DNA from: RYN-230 sp963713815
Lineage (GTDB): Bacteria > Actinomycetota > Actinomycetes > Streptosporangiales > Streptosporangiaceae
Assembly: GCA_963713815.1 (NCBI GenBank)
Contig: CAVQNH010000025.1
Coordinates: 121,693-185,692 of the forward strand
Direction of reading: 5' to 3'
Length of the DNA stretch: 64,000 bases
In this document: piece by piece, positions 60,097 through 64,000 of the stretch
Position numbering within the stretch: position 1 is the stretch's first letter
Layout: every line of letters starts with the position of its first letter
Position numbers and translations under genes: made by a program
Notes under the pieces: model-generated
Told to the model about the DNA's origin: nothing
What the model saw: the letters and a program-made list of their open reading frames with translations, nothing else
Databases searched by the model: none

Positions 60097-61551
60097 ATGC
60101 TCGTGGCTGGGGTGGATTCGTCCACGCAGTCGACCAAGGTGCTGCTGTGCCAGGCCGAGGACGGCACGATCGTCGGCCGGGGGAGTGCCCCGCACCCGCC
60201 GGGCACCGAGTGCGCCCCGGCCGCCTGGTGGTCCGCCCTGGAGGAGGCCGGGCGGGGCCTGCTCGACCGGGCCGACGCGATCGGGGTAGCGGCCCAGCAG
60301 CACGGCATGGTGGTCCTGGATGAGGCGGGCGAGGTCATCAGGCCGGCCATGCTGTGGAACGACCTGCGCTCCGCGCAGGCGGCCCGGGAGCTGATCGCCG
60401 AGCTGGGCGGCCCAGCCTGGTGGGCGGAGCAGACCGGGAGCGTGCCCAGCGCCTCGTTCACCGTCACCAAGCTGCGCTGGCTCGCCGAGCACGAGCCGGA
60501 CCACGCGGCCCGGGTCGCCCAGGTGATGCTGCCGCACGACTGGCTGACCTGGCGGCTCGCGTCGCAGCGACCGGGCCGGTCTGGTCTGAGCCGGTCTGGT
60601 TCGGGCGGGGCCGAGCCGGTCACCGACCGCGGCGACGCCTCCGGCACCGGCTACTTCTCCCCGGCGACGGGCCGCTGGCTGCCCGAGGTCGCGGCGGCGG
60701 CGCTCGGCCACGAGCCCGGCCTGCCCCGGATCGCCAAGCCCAACGAGATCGTGGGCGAGACCGCGGGCGGCGCCATGCTGGCCCCCGGGACCGGCGACAA
60801 CATGGGCGCCGCCCTCGGGCTCAGCCTGGAGCCCGGCGAGCTGGTCAGCTCGATCGGCACCTCGGGCACGGCGTACGCGGTCACCGAGCGCGCCGCGGCG
60901 GACGAGTCCGGCATGGTCGCGGGGTTCGCCGACGCGACCGGCCGGTTCCTGCCGCTGATCGCCACGGTCAACGCGGGCCTGGTGCTCTCCGCGGTCGCCG
61001 CCCTGACCGGCACCGACCTGGACGGGCTGTCGGCCCGGGCGCTGACCGCCGAGCCCGGCGCGGGCGGCATCGCGCTGCTGCCCTACCTGGACGGGGAGCG
61101 CTCCCCGAACCGGCCCGACGCGACCGGGGTGCTCCGCGGCCTGACCACGCAGAACGCGACCCCCGCCAACCTGGCCCGGGCCGCGATCGAGGCCGTGCTC
61201 GGCACCCTGGCCGAGGCGGCCGACCTGATCGCGGCGCAGGGCGCGTCACGCGAGCGGGTGCTCCTGATCGGCGGCGGGGCCCGGTCCGAGGCCGCCCGCC
61301 GCCTGGCGCCTGGCATCTTCGGGGTCCCCGTCCTGGTGCCGGCGCCGGAGGAGTACGTCGCGGTGGGCGCCGCGCGGCAGGCCGCGTGGGCGCTGGCGGG
61401 CACGCCGGAACCGCCCGGGTGGCCCCGTCACCTGCCGGAGGAGTACACCGGGCCGCCCGAGCCCGTCGTCCGCGAGCGGCTCGCCTGGCTCAGCCGGGCC
61501 ACGGCGGACTGGGATACCGCGGGCTGGGACACGCCGGTCTGGGAGAGATGA
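60097..61551 (+). CDS. xylB: xylulokinase
   Basis: A 484-residue FGGY-family kinase phosphorylating xylulose to xylulose 5-phosphate. The ATPase signatures are VAGVDSSTQSTKVLLCQAED (phosphate-1), AIGVAAQQHGMVVLDEAG, PAMLWNDLRSAQAARELIAE (xylulose site), SSIGTSGTAYAV and LIGGGARSEAARRLAPGIF (adenosine). A Gly-rich insert near residue 170 (SQRPGRSGLSRSGSGGAEP) is unusual but short. It is 112 bp before xylA. The paired order xylB-xylA is compatible with a xylose utilisation operon; no xylR or xylose ABC transporter is in the window. Confidence 0.95.
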   Translation: MLVAGVDSSTQSTKVLLCQAEDGTIVGRGSAPHPPGTECAPAAWWSALEEAGRGLLDRADAIGVAAQQHGMVVLDEAGEVIRPAMLWNDLRSAQAARELIAELGGPAWWAEQTGSVPSASFTVTKLRWLAEHEPDHAARVAQVMLPHDWLTWRLASQRPGRSGLSRSGSGGAEPVTDRGDASGTGYFSPATGRWLPEVAAAALGHEPGLPRIAKPNEIVGETAGGAMLAPGTGDNMGAALGLSLEPGELVSSIGTSGTAYAVTERAAADESGMVAGFADATGRFLPLIATVNAGLVLSAVAALTGTDLDGLSARALTAEPGAGGIALLPYLDGERSPNRPDATGVLRGLTTQNATPANLARAAIEAVLGTLAEAADLIAAQGASRERVLLIGGGARSEAARRLAPGIFGVPVLVPAPEEYVAVGAARQAAWALAGTPEPPGWPRHLPEEYTGPPEPVVRERLAWLSRATADWDTAGWDTPVWER

Positions 61552-61663
61552 TCGCCAGGGCCGGGCCAGCCGGGGCTCCCGCTGGGACGGCGGCCATGAA
61601 GAGGCTCGCTGCCGGGATGCCCGCGACAGCGAGGTGTCTGGCAACTAAGGAAAGGACAGGCTG

Positions 61664-62827
61664 GTGACCGCAGACGCTTACGTGCCGACCCCGGAGGACA
61701 AGTTCTCGTTCGGTATCTGGACCGTCGGCTGGCAGGGAGTGGACGTGTTCGGCGGGGCGGTACGCCCGCCGATGGCCGCGGACCGGGCGGTGCGCAAGCT
61801 CGCCGAGCTGGGTGCCTACGGGGTGAATTTTCACGACAACGACGTGTTCCCGTTCGAGGCGTCGGACGCGGAGCGGGACCAGAAGATCGCTGATTTCCGC
61901 CGGGCCCTGGACGACACCGGCGTGGTGGTGACCACGGCCACCACCAACCTGTTCGGCCACCCGATCTTCAAGGACGGCGCGTTCACCGCCGCGGACCGGG
62001 ACATCCGGCGGTTCGCGCTGGCCAAGACGATGCGCAACCTGGACCTGGCCGCCGAGCTGGGGGCGAAAACGTACGTGTTCTGGGGCGGCCGGGAAGGCGC
62101 CGAGTCGGGCGCGGCCAAGGACATCGCGGCCGCGCTCTCCCGGTACAAGGAAGGCCTGGACCTGCTGTCGGGGTACGTGCTCGAGCAGGGGTATGACCTG
62201 CGGTTCGCGATCGAGCCCAAGCCGAACGAGCCCCGGGGGGACATCCTGCTGCCCAGCGCCGGGCACGCGCTGGCCTTCATCAACGAGCTCGAGCACTCCG
62301 AGATAGTGGGCATCAACCCGGAGGTCGGGCACGAGGAGATGGCCTCGCTGAACTACGCGCACGGCATCACCCAGGCGATGTGGCACGGCAAGCTGTTCCA
62401 CATCGACCTGAACGGCCAGAACGGGCCGCGCTACGACCAGGACCTGCGGTTCGGCGCCGGGAACGCCCGGGGCGCCTTCTGGGTCGTGGACGCGCTGGTG
62501 ACCGGAGGCTACGACGGGCCGGTGCACTTCGACTACAAGCCGCCGCGGACCGAGGACGATGAGGGCGTCTGGGTGTCCGCGGCCGCCTGCATGCGCAACT
62601 ACCTGATCCTGCGGGACAAGGTGCAGTCGTTCCGCGCCGACCCGGAGGTGAAGGCGGCGCTGGCCGCGTCCGGGGTTGAGGACCTGGCCACCCCCACCCT
62701 CGCCGAGGGCGAGACCTGGCGGGACGTCGCGGGCTTCACCCCCGACATCGAGACGCTGAGCGCCCGCGGCCTGGCTTACGAGCACCTCGACCAGCTCGCG
62801 CTGGAGCACCTCTACGGCATCCGGTAA
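61664..62827 (+). CDS. xylA: xylose isomerase
   Basis: A 387-residue TIM-barrel isomerase converting D-xylose to D-xylulose. The catalytic His/Asp pair is in YGVNFHDNDVFPFEASDAER. The metal and substrate residues appear in FAIEPKPNEPRGD (Glu, Lys), VGINPEVGHEEMASLNYAHG (Glu, His), FHIDLNGQNGPRYDQDLRFG (three Asp) and VHFDYKPPRTEDD (Asp). This is the short class I actinobacterial form. GTG 61664 is preceded by AAAGGA. It follows xylB on the same strand and is separated from the next, convergent gene by a strong palindrome. Confidence 0.97.
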   Translation: MTADAYVPTPEDKFSFGIWTVGWQGVDVFGGAVRPPMAADRAVRKLAELGAYGVNFHDNDVFPFEASDAERDQKIADFRRALDDTGVVVTTATTNLFGHPIFKDGAFTAADRDIRRFALAKTMRNLDLAAELGAKTYVFWGGREGAESGAAKDIAAALSRYKEGLDLLSGYVLEQGYDLRFAIEPKPNEPRGDILLPSAGHALAFINELEHSEIVGINPEVGHEEMASLNYAHGITQAMWHGKLFHIDLNGQNGPRYDQDLRFGAGNARGAFWVVDALVTGGYDGPVHFDYKPPRTEDDEGVWVSAAACMRNYLILRDKVQSFRADPEVKAALAASGVEDLATPTLAEGETWRDVAGFTPDIETLSARGLAYEHLDQLALEHLYGIR

Positions 62828-62832
62828 CTCCC

Positions 62833-62868
62833 GGCCGCGGCCAGGCGGGCGCCCGCCTGGCCGCGGCC
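62833..62868. terminator. perfect 36-bp palindrome between convergent genes
   Basis: GGCCGCGGCCAGGCGGGC and its exact reverse complement are adjacent, an 18-bp stem without a loop. It is between xylA and the oppositely oriented phospholipase C-type gene and can act as a bidirectional terminator. Confidence 0.8.
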
Positions 62869-62875
62869 CCCGGGG

Positions 62876-64000
62876 TCAGCCCGTGAAGACGTCCGAGCCG
62901 AACGCCCTGACCTGCGGCTGCTTGGCATCGCCGAGCAGCGGGAGCCCGAAGATCTTCTCGACCGTCTTCAGCAGCGAGTAGTGGTTGTAGTCCACGCCGG
63001 TCCTGGTGCCGGGCTTGATGAACGGCGACAGGGCGACCGCGCCGACCCGCCCGCCGCCCGGCCCGTACAGGCCGGGCTCGTTGACGTTCGGGTGGGACGG
63101 GTCGGTGTAGCCCAGGCTGTCCTTCTCGCCGCAGCAGGCCTTCGCGTTCGTATCGTCACCGGACTCGTCGAACGTGATGAAGATCAGCCCGCCCTGCCGG
63201 TAGGCGGGGGAGGCCATGATGCGCGGCACCCAGGTGGCCAGGAACTTGTCGGCCTGGTTCAGGCCGCCCTTGGCCCCGTCCTGGCACCGCGGGGTGTCGT
63301 GCGCGTCGGCGCAGGTGTCCGGGGTGATCCAGGAGTAGGCGGGGGTGGTGGACGCGCTGGCCAGGTCATGGGCGAGCGGGGTCAGGGTGACCACGTGACT
63401 GTCGCAGTACCCCTGGCTGCCGATGATGTTCTCGAAGTAGACGAACGGGTTGTGCCGGGTCGCATAGCTGTCGTGCGCCGGGCCGGTGACGTCGGTCTGG
63501 TCGATCGCGCCCAGCTTGGGATGCCCGCAGGCCGGGCCGTGCGCGGTGGCCGTGGTGCCGTCCCGGGCCGGGTCGTTGCCCATCTGCTGGTTGTAGGACT
63601 TCCAGCTCAGGCCGTGCGCGCTCAGCTGGGAGCCGAGGTTCCGCACGTATTTCGGGTAGACGCAGCCGTCCCCGGACAGCTGGCCGTACTTGGTCCACTT
63701 GTCGAAGTTCTCCCCGCCGAACTGGAGGAACTTGCTGAAGTACTCGCAGTCCTGGCCGGTCTGCACGTTCGGCGCCTGGCCGGAGATCTCGGCGATGTAG
63801 TTGTCCAGGCTGTCGTGGCCGATGCCGTAGTAGTCCTTGACCAGTGCGCCACTGGACACCAGAACCTTGGCCAGTTCCGGGTCGGCGGAGGGGTCGCCGA
63901 ACGTCGCGCTGGACGACTCGTTCTCCAGCTCGATGATCCAGACGTGATGGATCTTCGTTAGGAGAAACGCGGCCCGCTGCACATCCGCGGCGGCCCGGGC
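62876..64000 (-). CDS. phospholipase C/acid phosphatase-type phosphoesterase, 5' end outside window
   Basis: At least 368 residues of a secreted phosphoesterase of the PLC/AcpA (alkaline phosphatase superfamily) type. The first visible residues run AAADVQRAAFLLTKIHHVWI with no stop, so the signal peptide lies beyond 64000. Motifs include IHHVWIIELENESSSATFGD (metal-binding Glu/Asn), YYGIGHDSLDNYIAEISGQA (catalytic Thr-type position followed by the GxSxxN), ITPDTCADAHDTPRCQDGAK and LIFITFDESGDDTNAKACCG. The C-terminal HYSLLKTVEKIFGLPLLGD is strongly conserved. Phosphate or phospholipid hydrolysis is expected outside the cell. GTG 63982 is only the first start codon in the window. Confidence 0.85.
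   Translation of the reverse strand, partial: ARAAADVQRAAFLLTKIHHVWIIELENESSSATFGDPSADPELAKVLVSSGALVKDYYGIGHDSLDNYIAEISGQAPNVQTGQDCEYFSKFLQFGGENFDKWTKYGQLSGDGCVYPKYVRNLGSQLSAHGLSWKSYNQQMGNDPARDGTTATAHGPACGHPKLGAIDQTDVTGPAHDSYATRHNPFVYFENIIGSQGYCDSHVVTLTPLAHDLASASTTPAYSWITPDTCADAHDTPRCQDGAKGGLNQADKFLATWVPRIMASPAYRQGGLIFITFDESGDDTNAKACCGEKDSLGYTDPSHPNVNEPGLYGPGGGRVGAVALSPFIKPGTRTGVDYNHYSLLKTVEKIFGLPLLGDAKQPQVRAFGSDVFTG

Overview
The window is very GC-rich chromosomal DNA with strong G/C preference at third codon positions. It encodes F420-type oxidoreductases, a mycothiol-dependent-enzyme-type protein, the dut-DUF3710 pair, a SigE-type ECF sigma factor and DUF3093/DUF4235 proteins. Together these point to a filamentous or soil actinomycete; a Streptosporangiales-like lineage is an inference. 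No phage, insertion sequence, CRISPR array, tRNA or rRNA was recognised.

Layout. 1-3.8 kb: an HhH-GPD fragment, a small membrane protein, and a divergent pair made of a Re-citrate/homocitrate synthase-type gene and an HTH-citrate synthase, with two palindromic operators in the spacer. 3.7-10 kb: a sulfur-scavenging operon (cupin, three SsuD-like flavin monooxygenases, one of them reduced to its two ends, an SfnB-like flavoprotein and an MBL-rhodanese protein). 10-23 kb: housekeeping genes (methyltransferase, class II aldolase, AI-2E transporter family, dut, DUF3710, two TrkA proteins, TRAM RNA methyltransferase, ECF sigma operon, LLM oxidoreductase, YceI). 23-29 kb: an exported GH2 glycosidase, an unknown protein and a CopD-like membrane protein.

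29-38.8 kb, minus strand: a tightly overlapping operon that I regard as the most novel part. A LigD-type polymerase gene leads into three tandem homologues of an uncharacterised protein with two beta-rich halves. These are followed by an unknown protein, a MoxR-type AAA+ ATPase and a DUF2201/VWA protein. MoxR-VWA pairs usually remodel protein complexes, so the three paralogues are plausible clients or effectors (inference).

38.8-64 kb: a membrane-TetR fusion with twin palindromic operators, ABM/SnoaL protein, phosphodiesterase, a divergent lysyl-tRNA synthetase, TrpB2, a TetR/DHA2 pump pair, selA, acnA with twin TamR-like operators, a CynX-type transporter, xylB-xylA, and a partial phospholipase C-type enzyme.

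Three genome-scale features recur. (i) A dispersed intergenic repeat of about 80 bp is present in four copies. (ii) 15-bp minisatellites, each encoding an in-frame pentapeptide, lie in linkers of unrelated genes. (iii) Several otherwise good genes are interrupted by single apparent frameshifts, mostly in GC-rich low-complexity DNA. The third could be assembly error, so those genes are described as apparent frameshifts rather than confirmed pseudogenes.
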